Shown one piece after another: positions 15,731-23,640 of a stretch of 64,000 bases of DNA; positions within the stretch are counted from its first letter, which is position 1, and each line of letters starts with the position of its first letter. This stretch comes from CAYJFQ01 sp964369955 (GTDB taxonomy: Bacteria > Bacillota_I > Bacilli_A > Erysipelotrichales > Erysipelotrichaceae). The stretch lies in NCBI GenBank assembly GCA_964369955.1, contig CAYJFQ010000005.1:24317-88316 (forward strand), in the 5' to 3' direction. The notes under the pieces were generated by a model. That model was not told where the DNA came from, did no database searches, and saw nothing but the letters and a program-made list of their open reading frames with translations. Made by a program: the position numbers and the translations under genes.

Positions 15731-17854
15731 ATGGGAAAAGAAGTATTTAGTTTAGATTTTTGTGGAAGAGAATTATCGATTGAGACAGGAGAAATTGCAA
15801 AACAAGCTGGCGGTAGTGTAATCGTTAGATATGAAGATACAGTTGTATTATCAGCTGCTACTGCAAGTTCTGTTGCAAAAGATACTGATTTCTTTCCATT
15901 AACAGTAACTTTCGAGGAAAAGTTATATTCAGTAGGTAAAATTCCAGGTGGTTTTTTAAGAAGAGAAGGTCGTCCTAGCGAACACGCGACTTTAACAAGT
16001 CGTCTAATCGATAGAACATTAAGACCATTATTTGCGGATGGGTTCCGTAATGAAGTGCAAGTAGTCAATACTTGTTTATCTGTAGATCAAAATATTAGTG
16101 CTGATATGGCAGCGATGTTTGGTGCTTCATTAGCATTATGTCTTTCAAATATTCCGTTCAATGGACCAATTGCTGGTGTTATTGTTGGGAGAATTGACGG
16201 AAAGTATATTATCAATCCAACGATTGAAGAATTAGAAGTTTCAGACATCAACTTAACTGTTGCGGGTACTAAAGTAGCTGTTAACATGGTTGAGGCTGGT
16301 GCGAAAGAAGTTAGTGAAGAAGATATGTTAGAGGCTATCATGTTTGGACACAAACATATTCAAATGTTATGTGAGTTCCAAGAGGCTGTAGCAGCTAAAG
16401 TTGGAAAAGAAAAAATGGAAGTTGTTTTATATCAAGCAAATCCAGAAATCTTAGCAGAAATTAATGAAGTAGCAAAGGCTGATTTGCAGGCTGCTGTTTC
16501 AATTAAAGAAAAATTATTACGTTATGGTAAAATTGATGAAATTACTGATAATATGGCAGCTTTATTTGAAGGAAAAGAATACCCTAACGATAAGGCTAGA
16601 GATAAAGCGGTTAAACAAGCTCGTGAAATTTGTCATGATATCGTAGCTGAAGAAGTTAGACGCTTAATTAGTGTTGAGAAAATTAGACCTGATGGTCGTA
16701 CGATTACTGAACTGCGTCCTTTAGATTCTCAAGTAGATTTATTACCAAGAGTTCATGGCAGCGCTTTATTTACTAGAGGTGAAACTCAAGTATTATCGGT
16801 TTGTACATTAGGTACAATTGGTGATAATCAAATTATTGATGATTTAACAGAAGTAGATACTAAGAGATTTATGCACCACTATAATTTCCCTCCATATTCA
16901 GTAGGCGAAGTTGGAAGAATGGGAAATCCTGGTAGAAGAGAAATTGGACATGGAGCATTGGGCGAAAGAGCATTAGCACAAGTTCTGCCAAGTGTTAGTG
17001 AATTCCCTTATGCGATTAGACTTGTAGCTGAAGTATTGGAGTCAAATGGTTCTAGTTCACAAGCTTCAATTTGCGCAGGCAGTATGGCTTTAATGGCTGC
17101 CGGTGTTCCAATTAAAGCTCCAGTTGCTGGTATTGCGATGGGTCTAGTTACTTATGATGATCACTATACAGTATTAACTGATATTCAAGGCATGGAAGAT
17201 CACTTTGGGGACATGGACTTTAAAGTTGCGGGAACTAAAGATGGTGTTACTGCATTACAAATGGATATTAAAATTGCTGGATTAACTAGAGAAATTTTAG
17301 AAGAAGCTTTACAACAAGCTAAAGTTGCAAGAATGCAGATCATGGACAACATGTTAGCGACAATTTCTGAAACTCGTAGCGAAGTAGGGACTTATGCTCC
17401 TAAGATCGCTCAAATGCTAATTGATGTTGATAAGATTAGAGATGTTATTGGACCTAGTGGAAAAATGATCAATGCGATTATCGAGGCTTGTGACAATGTT
17501 AAGATTGATATTGAAGATGATGGAAAAGTTGTTATTTATCATCAAGATATGAGTGCAATCAAAAAAGCGGTAGAAATGATTGAAAACATTGTTAAGGTTG
17601 CTAAAGCTGGAGAAATCTACGAAGGCAAAGTGGTTAAAATTGAAAAATTTGGAGCGTTTGTAAACTTATTTGGTAACACTGATGGTTTAATTCATGTCAG
17701 CAAAATCGCTCATGAGAGAGTAGAAAAAGTTGAAGATGTCTTAAATGTTGGCGATATTGTTAAAGTTAAGGTTATTGAGGTGGATGATAAAGGAAGAATT
17801 AATTTATCTCGTAAAGACTTAATTGAAAAGCCAAAGAAAGAAGTTAAGGAATAA
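15731..17854 (+). CDS. pnp: Polyribonucleotide nucleotidyltransferase (PNPase)
   Basis: Trimeric 3'-5' phosphorolytic exoribonuclease of the RNA degradosome. The 707 residues show RNase PH-like domain 1 (about 8-140), a helical linker, RNase PH domain 2 (about 310-460, with FPPYSVGEVGRMGNPGRREIGHG and SNGSSSQAS), a KH domain (around 550-610, IGPSGKMI) and an S1 domain (about 620-690, GEIYEGKVVKIEKFGAFV). The C-terminus ends soon after S1. AAGGAAAAG precedes the ATG. The usual neighbour rpsO lies about 6 kb upstream, separated by the sugar operon, so the ancestral rpsO-pnp pair has been split. Confidence 0.98.
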   Translation: MGKEVFSLDFCGRELSIETGEIAKQAGGSVIVRYEDTVVLSAATASSVAKDTDFFPLTVTFEEKLYSVGKIPGGFLRREGRPSEHATLTSRLIDRTLRPLFADGFRNEVQVVNTCLSVDQNISADMAAMFGASLALCLSNIPFNGPIAGVIVGRIDGKYIINPTIEELEVSDINLTVAGTKVAVNMVEAGAKEVSEEDMLEAIMFGHKHIQMLCEFQEAVAAKVGKEKMEVVLYQANPEILAEINEVAKADLQAAVSIKEKLLRYGKIDEITDNMAALFEGKEYPNDKARDKAVKQAREICHDIVAEEVRRLISVEKIRPDGRTITELRPLDSQVDLLPRVHGSALFTRGETQVLSVCTLGTIGDNQIIDDLTEVDTKRFMHHYNFPPYSVGEVGRMGNPGRREIGHGALGERALAQVLPSVSEFPYAIRLVAEVLESNGSSSQASICAGSMALMAAGVPIKAPVAGIAMGLVTYDDHYTVLTDIQGMEDHFGDMDFKVAGTKDGVTALQMDIKIAGLTREILEEALQQAKVARMQIMDNMLATISETRSEVGTYAPKIAQMLIDVDKIRDVIGPSGKMINAIIEACDNVKIDIEDDGKVVIYHQDMSAIKKAVEMIENIVKVAKAGEIYEGKVVKIEKFGAFVNLFGNTDGLIHVSKIAHERVEKVEDVLNVGDIVKVKVIEVDDKGRINLSRKDLIEKPKKEVKE

Positions 17855-17878
17855 GCGCCGGAAACGGCGCTTATTATT
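17852..17878 (+). terminator. pnp terminator with GNRA loop
   Basis: A 9-bp GC-rich stem (17852-17860 with 17865-17873) closes a GAAA tetraloop, with a weak T-tract. It begins within the pnp stop and ends 9 nt before the next ATG, so some readthrough may feed the EamA gene. Confidence 0.7.
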
Positions 17879-17882
17879 TGAT

Positions 17883-18734
17883 ATGTCACAATTTACAGCT
17901 AAAGTATTATTATATGTAGCAGCCTTTTTATGGGGCATGGGTTTTATTGGTGTTCAAGAAGCTATTAATGTAGGGTGGGAGCCATTTGCGATATTGTTTA
18001 TGAGAGGTAGTATTGCTGGTTCAATCTTACTTTTTATTGCCTTTAGACATAATTTTCCCTGGTGGAAAGATAGGCGTTTTGTTTATCGTTCAATCTTAGC
18101 AGGATTAATTATGTCGATTGCTTTTGCGGTTCAAACTTATGGGCAAGTTTATTCTTCGATAAGTATGACCTCTGTTCTAACGGTATCTTATGTGGTTATT
18201 ACCCCTTTTGCAGCTAATATGATAAAGAAACAGAACCTTTCTAAAAATGTTTATATTGGATGTTTTATTGCTTTAATTTCTGTGTTTATAATTTCTTATC
18301 AAGGTGGCTCTTGGGCATTTGGAATAGGTGAAATCTTGCTGTTGATAGGGGCGATATTATATGCTTTACAGTTTTTGATGATTGAGAGTTTAGGTAATAA
18401 TAAAGTTGCTTTTGCATTAAGCGGAATTCAACTAATAGTCATGGCAGCTTTCTCTTTTGTGATGATGTTAATTACTGGTCAAACTCTACAGATTGAAGGT
18501 ATTCAATACACAATTGCTTTAGCGATTTTCTGTTCAGGACTGGGTTTCTATTTACAGGTAATGACTCAGGAAGTTGTATCTTCCTCGATCGCAAGCTTCA
18601 TTCTTTCGCTAGAAAGTTTATTTGGAGTTTTGGGTGCTGTTATAATTATGGGCGATGTATTAACTTGGCAAATAGGCCTTGGGTGTATACTGATGTTAGT
18701 TGCTATATACTTTGTTGAGAAAAAGAAGAAGTAG
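17883..18734 (+). CDS. EamA/DMT family transporter
   Basis: A 283-residue integral membrane protein with ten predicted transmembrane helices in two EamA repeats (LLYVAAFLWGMGFIGVQEA at the start; IGEILLLIGAILYALQFLMIE opening the second). The Y-V-V-I-T-P-F-A motif after TSVLTVSY is usual in drug/metabolite exporters. Substrate unknown. No Shine-Dalgarno sequence is visible before the ATG, which lies right after the pnp hairpin; a longer in-frame reading from 17823 lies inside pnp and gives a lysine/arginine-rich non-family extension, so I reject it. Confidence 0.85.
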   Translation: MSQFTAKVLLYVAAFLWGMGFIGVQEAINVGWEPFAILFMRGSIAGSILLFIAFRHNFPWWKDRRFVYRSILAGLIMSIAFAVQTYGQVYSSISMTSVLTVSYVVITPFAANMIKKQNLSKNVYIGCFIALISVFIISYQGGSWAFGIGEILLLIGAILYALQFLMIESLGNNKVAFALSGIQLIVMAAFSFVMMLITGQTLQIEGIQYTIALAIFCSGLGFYLQVMTQEVVSSSIASFILSLESLFGVLGAVIIMGDVLTWQIGLGCILMLVAIYFVEKKKK

Positions 18735-18763
18735 ACGAAATATTGAAAGATATTTCGTTTTTT
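18735..18763 (+). terminator. Intrinsic terminator after EamA gene
   Basis: A perfect 9-bp stem (18735-18743 with 18750-18758), 6-nt loop and six T. The marR -35 begins 3 nt further on. Confidence 0.85.
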
Positions 18764-18765
18764 AT

Positions 18766-18794
18766 TTGACACAGTTAATAATTTGAGTTAATAT
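18766..18794 (+). promoter_or_regulatory. marR-MATE promoter
   Basis: TTGACA (18766-18771) and TAATAT (18789-18794) with a 17-nt spacer; start expected near 18801, within the repeat array. Confidence 0.8.
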
Positions 18795-18796
18795 AG

Positions 18797-18834
18797 TTAA
18801 GTAAAAGTAATTAAGTAAAAATATCTAATTACTT
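18797..18834. promoter_or_regulatory. Candidate MarR operator: direct and inverted repeats
   Basis: TTAAGTAAAA occurs twice 14 bp apart (18797, 18811). AAGTAATTA (18805-18813) and TAATTACTT (18826-18834) form a perfect 9-bp inverted repeat. They lie between the -10 and the Shine-Dalgarno site of marR, as expected for autorepression. Confidence 0.65.
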
Positions 18835-18848
18835 GAAAGGATAATTAT

Positions 18849-19301
18849 ATGAGCAAAAGATTATTTAAAGCAATTGATAAATTAAACTATGATTTCTCAA
18901 TTGCAGAACTACAAAGAGCACATGAAGAACGTAATGATGAAAATATTTCTTATCATGATTCCTTGTATTTAAATATTATAGAAACAGAACCAAATAAATT
19001 TACCTCTTCACAAATTGCGGATCTACTAAGGATAACTAGACCGGCGGTCACTCAAAAAATAAATGAACTTGCAAAAAAAGGATATATTATAAGGACGCAA
19101 TCTCAAACAGATAAAAGAGTCTTTTATTTATCAGTTAGTCCTGATAAACAATTCTATACCGCTGAAGATGAGAAGCTAAAAGTTGAAATTGAAAAACTAT
19201 TAAAAGATAAATATGGTGAAGATACAGTTGAAAAGATGGCTGAGATGATTGAATTTTTATCAAAGACATATTTTGGTGGACCAACTAAGGGTGCAAAATA
19301 A
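18849..19301 (+). CDS. MarR family transcriptional regulator
   Basis: A 150-residue winged-helix regulator. The DNA-binding part is FTSSQIADLLRITRPAVTQKINELAKKGYI with the wing RTQSQTDKRVFYLSVS; flanking helices make the dimer. The stop overlaps the ATG of a MATE efflux gene (TAATG), and repeats in the leader suggest that it represses its own operon and is released by a drug or metabolite. AAAGGA lies 7 nt before the ATG. Ligand unknown. Confidence 0.92.
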   Translation: MSKRLFKAIDKLNYDFSIAELQRAHEERNDENISYHDSLYLNIIETEPNKFTSSQIADLLRITRPAVTQKINELAKKGYIIRTQSQTDKRVFYLSVSPDKQFYTAEDEKLKVEIEKLLKDKYGEDTVEKMAEMIEFLSKTYFGGPTKGAK

Positions 19302-20638
19302 TGAAGGTTAATCCTTTATCTAAAGATTTTACTTTAAAATCTCTAATTAAATATACACTGCCAAGTATCATTATGATGATTTTTATGTCAACCTATACAA
19401 TCATTGATGGAATTTTTGTTTCTAATTTAGTGGGTGAAGAAGCATTGGCTGCTGTTAATCTAATTATGCCGATATTCGGAATAATTATGGCAATTAGTTT
19501 AATGTTTGCAGCTGGTGGTAATGCAATCATCTCAAGATATATGGGTCAAGGTAAATTAAGAGAAGCTCGAGAATTTTTAAGCGTTCTCTATGTTGTCGGA
19601 ACAATATTGGGCTTATTTGTCAGTTTAGTTTCCTTTATTTTCCCTGATCAATTATTAGGAGTAATGGGAATATCAGATACCTTGTATCCACTTGCGAGAA
19701 CTTACTTATTGAGTATTGCAGGGTTTGCGATGCCAATATTCTTTCAAGTTTATATTCAAACTTTTATGTTGACTGCTGGTAAACCAACTCTTGGATTATG
19801 GTTAAGTGTTATTGGTGGTTTAATAAATGTAATTCTTGATTATGTGTTAATTTCTCCTAATATGTTTAATTTGGGAATTGCCGGCGCTGGTATTGCGACC
19901 GGTATTGGAAATGCTGTCCCTGGAATAATTGGTTTATTTTATTTTATGTTTAATCGAAAAGGAGTTTTATATTTTGTTAAACCTAAATTTGATTTCAGAG
20001 TTTTAGGTCACAGCATCTTTAATGGTTCATCAGAATTAGTCGGAAATATTGCCGTCTCAATCACTACTTTGATGTTTAATTTCATCTTACTACAAATGGT
20101 TGGAGATTCAGGAGTTGCGGCTATTAGTGTCATACTATATATTCAAATGTTTCAAAATGCAATTTATTTCGGTTTTACTATGGGTATATCTCCTATCATT
20201 GGTTATAAATATGGTGAAGAAAATCATTTAGGGTTACATAAAATTATTCAACAAAGCTTTAAAATAATTGCCGGAACATCAGTATTAGTTATAATATTTA
20301 CGATAATGCTTGCCGATCAAGCAATTGGAATGTTTATAGCTAGTAGTAGTTCAACCTTTGCTCTTGCAAAGAACGGGTTATTGTTATTTTTACCAGCATA
20401 TTTATTTATGGGTTTTAATATTTTTTTCTCGGCTTTATTCACGTCATTATCTAATGGTAAAGTATCGGCCATAATTTCAGTATTGAGAAGTTTAGTTTTT
20501 ATTGTCATTGCCTTGCTTATTCTACCTAATATCTTTGATTTAAATGGTGTTTGGTTGGCAATTCCAGTTGCTGAATTAATGTCAATATTTGTTTGTATCT
20601 ACTTTTACCAAAAAGGGAAAGTGGTGTATAAGTATTAA
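19301..20638 (+). CDS. MATE family multidrug efflux transporter
   Basis: A 445-residue twelve-helix Na+- or H+-coupled exporter of the MatE family (NorM/DinF-type, MepA-like branch). Typical elements are LPSIIMMIFMSTYTIIDGIFVSNLVGEEALAAVNL at the first two helices, FAAGGNAIISRYMGQGK, and the second half repeat starting near the FNGSSELVGN segment. Full length. It is translationally coupled to the MarR gene, making a classic regulator-pump operon. Exported compound unknown. Confidence 0.92.
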   Translation: MKVNPLSKDFTLKSLIKYTLPSIIMMIFMSTYTIIDGIFVSNLVGEEALAAVNLIMPIFGIIMAISLMFAAGGNAIISRYMGQGKLREAREFLSVLYVVGTILGLFVSLVSFIFPDQLLGVMGISDTLYPLARTYLLSIAGFAMPIFFQVYIQTFMLTAGKPTLGLWLSVIGGLINVILDYVLISPNMFNLGIAGAGIATGIGNAVPGIIGLFYFMFNRKGVLYFVKPKFDFRVLGHSIFNGSSELVGNIAVSITTLMFNFILLQMVGDSGVAAISVILYIQMFQNAIYFGFTMGISPIIGYKYGEENHLGLHKIIQQSFKIIAGTSVLVIIFTIMLADQAIGMFIASSSSTFALAKNGLLLFLPAYLFMGFNIFFSALFTSLSNGKVSAIISVLRSLVFIVIALLILPNIFDLNGVWLAIPVAELMSIFVCIYFYQKGKVVYKY

Positions 20639-20668
20639 AAAAATCAAACTATTTAGTTTGATTTTTTT
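20637..20668. terminator. Bidirectional intrinsic terminator
   Basis: AAATCAAACTA (20641-20651) pairs with TAGTTTGATTT (20654-20664), with A-run and T-run flanks. The stop codon of the minus-strand phosphoesterase lies inside the stem. Confidence 0.85.
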
Positions 20669-21509
20669 GTAGGTTTGTAAATCTGTATAATACTATTTCT
20701 GCTTGACTATTAAACCTGACTTTAAATTGAGTTGTAGCTACACCACTATTGATATCAATTTGACAGTTATTATAATGGTAGACTCCACTAAGATAATCTT
20801 GATTGAAATCGTTATCTAATAGTGACCCAAAATATGGAAGATTTACCTGACCACCATGAGTATGACCTGAAACGTATAAATCTATAAGTGTACTATCTTT
20901 AAGATAATCTAATGATAATTTGTGTGAAATTAAGATATTAAATGTCTCTGGATTAATTTTTGATAGAGCTTTGGTTGGATCTGATAATAGAGGGTCTGCA
21001 GTATTTATAGAAATAAGGTTGATGAATTCTTTGTCTGATTTATGAAGTTGAATACTTTGATTGTTCAATAACTCAAATCCACTATTGTTGTATGTGTTTT
21101 TTACAATATTTTCCATTTCTTGATTGACGATGTCAAATTCGCCCATTATTGCAAACTTACCATATTTTACTTCAATACTTGCTAATAATTCAGTTACTTT
21201 AGCTTCGATTTCAGGAGTTATATTTGCTTGCGTAGCATCGTAGAGATCTCCAAGAAAGATAACAGTATCTGGTGCTAATTGATTAATATCATCAACTATT
21301 CTTTGTAGGTCTTCTTGATGGAAGTAGTTATTGTAGTGAGTATCACTAACAAATAATACAGTGTAGTCAGTTATACTCTCGGTTATTTTTTCATTTTCAA
21401 TAACTTGATAACGAACATTGTGGTTTTTAATTTTTAGGATCGTTGAGTCTATATAAACACCAACTATTATTAAAGATATAATTGATAAACTAATTATTAT
21501 TTTTTTCAT
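20649..21509 (-). CDS. Membrane-anchored metallophosphoesterase with altered GNH motif
   Basis: A 286-residue calcineurin-like phosphoesterase with an N-terminal signal anchor (about 4-22), active domain outside the membrane. Motifs: DTH (56-58), LGDLYD (86-91), and SGHTHGGQV near the C-terminus are intact. The third motif, normally G-N-H-D/E, reads G123-E-F-D126, so the Asn and His that bind metal and protonate the leaving group are missing. YkuE/YaeI-type lipid phosphoesterases share this layout. Start overlaps the upstream stop (ATGA). Either catalysis is altered or the enzyme is impaired; the remaining sequence is not decayed. Confidence 0.8.
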   Translation of the reverse strand: MKKIIISLSIISLIIVGVYIDSTILKIKNHNVRYQVIENEKITESITDYTVLFVSDTHYNNYFHQEDLQRIVDDINQLAPDTVIFLGDLYDATQANITPEIEAKVTELLASIEVKYGKFAIMGEFDIVNQEMENIVKNTYNNSGFELLNNQSIQLHKSDKEFINLISINTADPLLSDPTKALSKINPETFNILISHKLSLDYLKDSTLIDLYVSGHTHGGQVNLPYFGSLLDNDFNQDYLSGVYHYNNCQIDINSGVATTQFKVRFNSQAEIVLYRFTNLQKNQTK

Positions 21510-22051
21510 AAGTCGTTCCTTCCGATGATTAATGTAAATGGTGCAGTTTCCTTAAAGGGCATTTTAAATTGAAGAGTTACTAAGTTTTTTTGCAAATTTG
21601 CCCACTTTAATATAGCCTGACTTTCATTTTTTTGAGATATGTCTCCGTTGTAACAAGTGATAATTATTAGCCCGTTTTTATTTAGTAAGCTAACAACCTT
21701 ATTTAGAGTCTTGATTGTAGAGTCTTGATTTGTAAATAGTGTTTTATCACTATGAGGTAACCACCCTAAATTAAAGATGAACAAATCCGCTTTAGTTACT
21801 ATTTGATCAACCAAGTTATGGTCACAACAATAAAGTGTTAGATTTTGGTAAGCACTAGTTAGTTTTTTTGTTTTTTCTATGGCGATTTTTTGGATGTCAA
21901 AACCAATTACCTTTTGATAGTTTTCGACTAAGAATAGTGTATCGTGACCGTTTCCAACTGTCATATCGACAACCGTTGTGAGTTCGGTATTTAGACTTAG
22001 CAAGTAATTTTTGACAAGATCTGTCATATTTAAAATATTCTGGTTATACAT
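21506..22051 (-). CDS. mnmM: tRNA (mnm5s2U) biosynthesis methyltransferase MnmM (YtqB)
   Basis: A 181-residue class I SAM methyltransferase of the YtqB family. SAM-binding motif I is VVDMTVGNGHDTLFL, followed by VIGFDIQ and a DLFIFNLGWLPHSDK motif (NLGYLPGGDK in Bacillus). Bacillus YtqB/MnmM methylates nm5s2U at the tRNA wobble position to mnm5s2U. I choose the ATG at 22051, which overlaps the upstream stop by 8 nt and has AAGGTGA before it; a longer in-frame reading from 22093 lies inside ytqA. The pairing with ytqA is conserved in Bacillota. Confidence 0.85.
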   Translation of the reverse strand: MYNQNILNMTDLVKNYLLSLNTELTTVVDMTVGNGHDTLFLVENYQKVIGFDIQKIAIEKTKKLTSAYQNLTLYCCDHNLVDQIVTKADLFIFNLGWLPHSDKTLFTNQDSTIKTLNKVVSLLNKNGLIIITCYNGDISQKNESQAILKWANLQKNLVTLQFKMPFKETAPFTLIIGRNDL

Positions 22052-22964
22052 AATCACCTTGATAGATGTCTCTTTGAGCCATTTTTTTATCAATGGTATT
22101 TAAGACTGCGGTTTTATTTAGAGTCCATAGTGGCGCAATTAAGTTATCTTTAGTTGGGTCTCCTGTTAATCGATGAATGACAATGTCTTGATTTAGATGT
22201 TGTAATTGCTTGATGACAATGTCGGTATATTGGTCTAAAGATAAGAGTTCAAATGGTTGTTGTCGATAGATTTCCGCAAGTTTCGTTGATTTATCAATAT
22301 GTAACATATGAATCTTGATTCCTTGAATGTTTAGATTGTTTAAGAATTTTACATTCTCAAGCATTTGGTTTTCATCTTCTCCAGGTAGACCATTAATTAG
22401 ATGAACAACAATTGAACAATTGGTTTTTGAGATTCTACGATATGTTTTAAGGAAGTCCTCAAGAGTGTAGTGGCAATTAAGGAATTTTCTTGTTTGATCA
22501 TTGATTGTCTGTAGCCCTAATTCAATTGTGACATCAATTTCTTGAGAAATTAAGTCTAAATGTTTGAGGGTTGAGTCGCTTAATGAATCAACTCTTGTGG
22601 CGATTGAAAGGCCAATGACATCCTCTATATCTTTATATATTTTATAATTGTTGATGTTTATTTGTAGCGAAGCATAAGTATTTGAGAAGTTTTGAAAGAA
22701 TAGTAAATATTTTGTTTCTCCCCACTTTCTTTGAATGATTTCTTTTTGGTTAATTATTTGTTGGTTGATTGATGGAGGTTGAATGATTCCACTAATTCCT
22801 TTTCCAGGGCAAAAAAGACAACCTTCTTTTGATTTGATACCGTCCCTGTTGATACAAGTATAGTTGGCATCAATACATATTTTTCCTACTTTACTCTGGT
22901 ATTTTTCCTTAAAGTAATGATTTAGAGTATGGTATCTTTTATTTGTTTTGCTTTTGTTAAACAT
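22044..22964 (-). CDS. mnmL: Radical SAM protein YtqA/MnmL (TIGR01212 family)
   Basis: A 306-residue radical SAM protein whose cluster cysteines are Cys37, Cys49 and Cys52 (the family's Cys-x11-Cys-x2-Cys, not the usual C-x3-C-x2-C). The FQNFSNTY, TRVDSLSD, ELGLQTIND and HLINGLPGED segments match the TIGR01212/YtqA family. With YtqB it is proposed to convert cmnm5s2U to nm5s2U in tRNA; I recall this from the Bacillus work and rate it below the family call. No Shine-Dalgarno site; an extended -10 ends 7 nt before the ATG, suggesting a leaderless mRNA. Confidence 0.85.
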   Translation of the reverse strand: MFNKSKTNKRYHTLNHYFKEKYQSKVGKICIDANYTCINRDGIKSKEGCLFCPGKGISGIIQPPSINQQIINQKEIIQRKWGETKYLLFFQNFSNTYASLQININNYKIYKDIEDVIGLSIATRVDSLSDSTLKHLDLISQEIDVTIELGLQTINDQTRKFLNCHYTLEDFLKTYRRISKTNCSIVVHLINGLPGEDENQMLENVKFLNNLNIQGIKIHMLHIDKSTKLAEIYRQQPFELLSLDQYTDIVIKQLQHLNQDIVIHRLTGDPTKDNLIAPLWTLNKTAVLNTIDKKMAQRDIYQGDYV

Positions 22965-22971
22965 ATAGATT

Positions 22972-22980
22972 ATTATACCA
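22972..22980 (-). promoter_or_regulatory. ytqA extended -10, predicts leaderless start
   Basis: On the minus strand TGGTATAAT (22980-22972) ends 7 nt before the ATG at 22964. The -35 is poor, which extended -10 promoters tolerate. Confidence 0.55.
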
Positions 22981-23053
22981 ATTAATCAATAAAGTTATAT
23001 ATAAAATTTAAATAAAATAAGTTATAATAATCAAAAGAAAAGGAGTGTTTAAG

Positions 23054-23623
23054 ATGAAAAAAGGATTGTTAATTGTTTTAAGTGGCCCTAGCGGTGTTGG
23101 TAAGGGGACAGTGTTAAAATTATTTATTGATAATCCCGAATTAAATTTAGCTTATTCTATTTCCTTAACTACAAGAAAACCAAGAGTTGGAGAGATTGAT
23201 GGTGTCAACTATCATTTTGTAACTAGACAACAGTTCCAACAAGCTATTGAAGAAGGAAAACTTTTAGAGTATGCAGAGTTTGTTGGCAATTATTATGGAA
23301 CTTCTTTAGAGATGGTAAATAAACTTAGAGAAGAAGGTAAAAATGTTATTTTAGAAGTTGAAGTACAGGGTGCTTTACAGATTAAGGAGAAGTGTGATGA
23401 TGCAGTATTAATTTTTATTACTCCTCCAAGTTTTACAGAACTAGAAAGACGCATTAGGGATCGTAAAACTGAGTCTGATGATGTAATAAGGGAAAGATTA
23501 GAAAAGGCAGCTTTAGAAATGCAGTCTTTGCATCTTTATAAATATTTAGTTTGTAATGAAGATCCTCAAATGGCTGCGGCTATTATTACAACAATTATTA
23601 AAAGGAGTAGTAATCATAACTAA
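23054..23623 (+). CDS. gmk: Guanylate kinase
   Basis: Phosphorylates GMP to GDP with ATP. The 189 residues start LIVLSGPSGVGKGT (P-loop), followed by SLTTRKPRVGEIDGVNYHFV (GMP-binding), LEVEVQGALQIK and IRDRKTESDDVIRERL. ATG 23054 has AAAAGGAG at 8 nt. It opens the housekeeping cluster found in most Bacillota, where rpoZ, coaBC, priA, def and fmt often follow; here priA follows directly. A terminator-like hairpin overlaps the stop. Confidence 0.96.
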   Translation: MKKGLLIVLSGPSGVGKGTVLKLFIDNPELNLAYSISLTTRKPRVGEIDGVNYHFVTRQQFQQAIEEGKLLEYAEFVGNYYGTSLEMVNKLREEGKNVILEVEVQGALQIKEKCDDAVLIFITPPSFTELERRIRDRKTESDDVIRERLEKAALEMQSLHLYKYLVCNEDPQMAAAIITTIIKRSSNHN

Positions 23624-23637
23624 GGTTATGATTTTTT
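23612..23637 (+). terminator. Terminator-like hairpin between gmk and priA
   Basis: AATCATAAC (23612-23620) pairs perfectly with GTTATGATT (23625-23633) and six T follow. The gmk stop is in the loop, and the T-run ends 3 nt before the priA ATG. Confidence 0.7.
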
Positions 23638-23640
23638 CTA

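Noticed and set aside
16087..16353. Antisense frame of 88 codons in pnp
   Set aside because: It is a shadow of pnp codons with no ribosome site; the same holds for antisense frames in ktrB, the aldo/keto reductase and the ABC exporter.
17823..17882. N-terminal extension of the EamA transporter
   Set aside because: It is a frame-shifted reading of the lysine-rich pnp end and is strongly basic, unlike the family.
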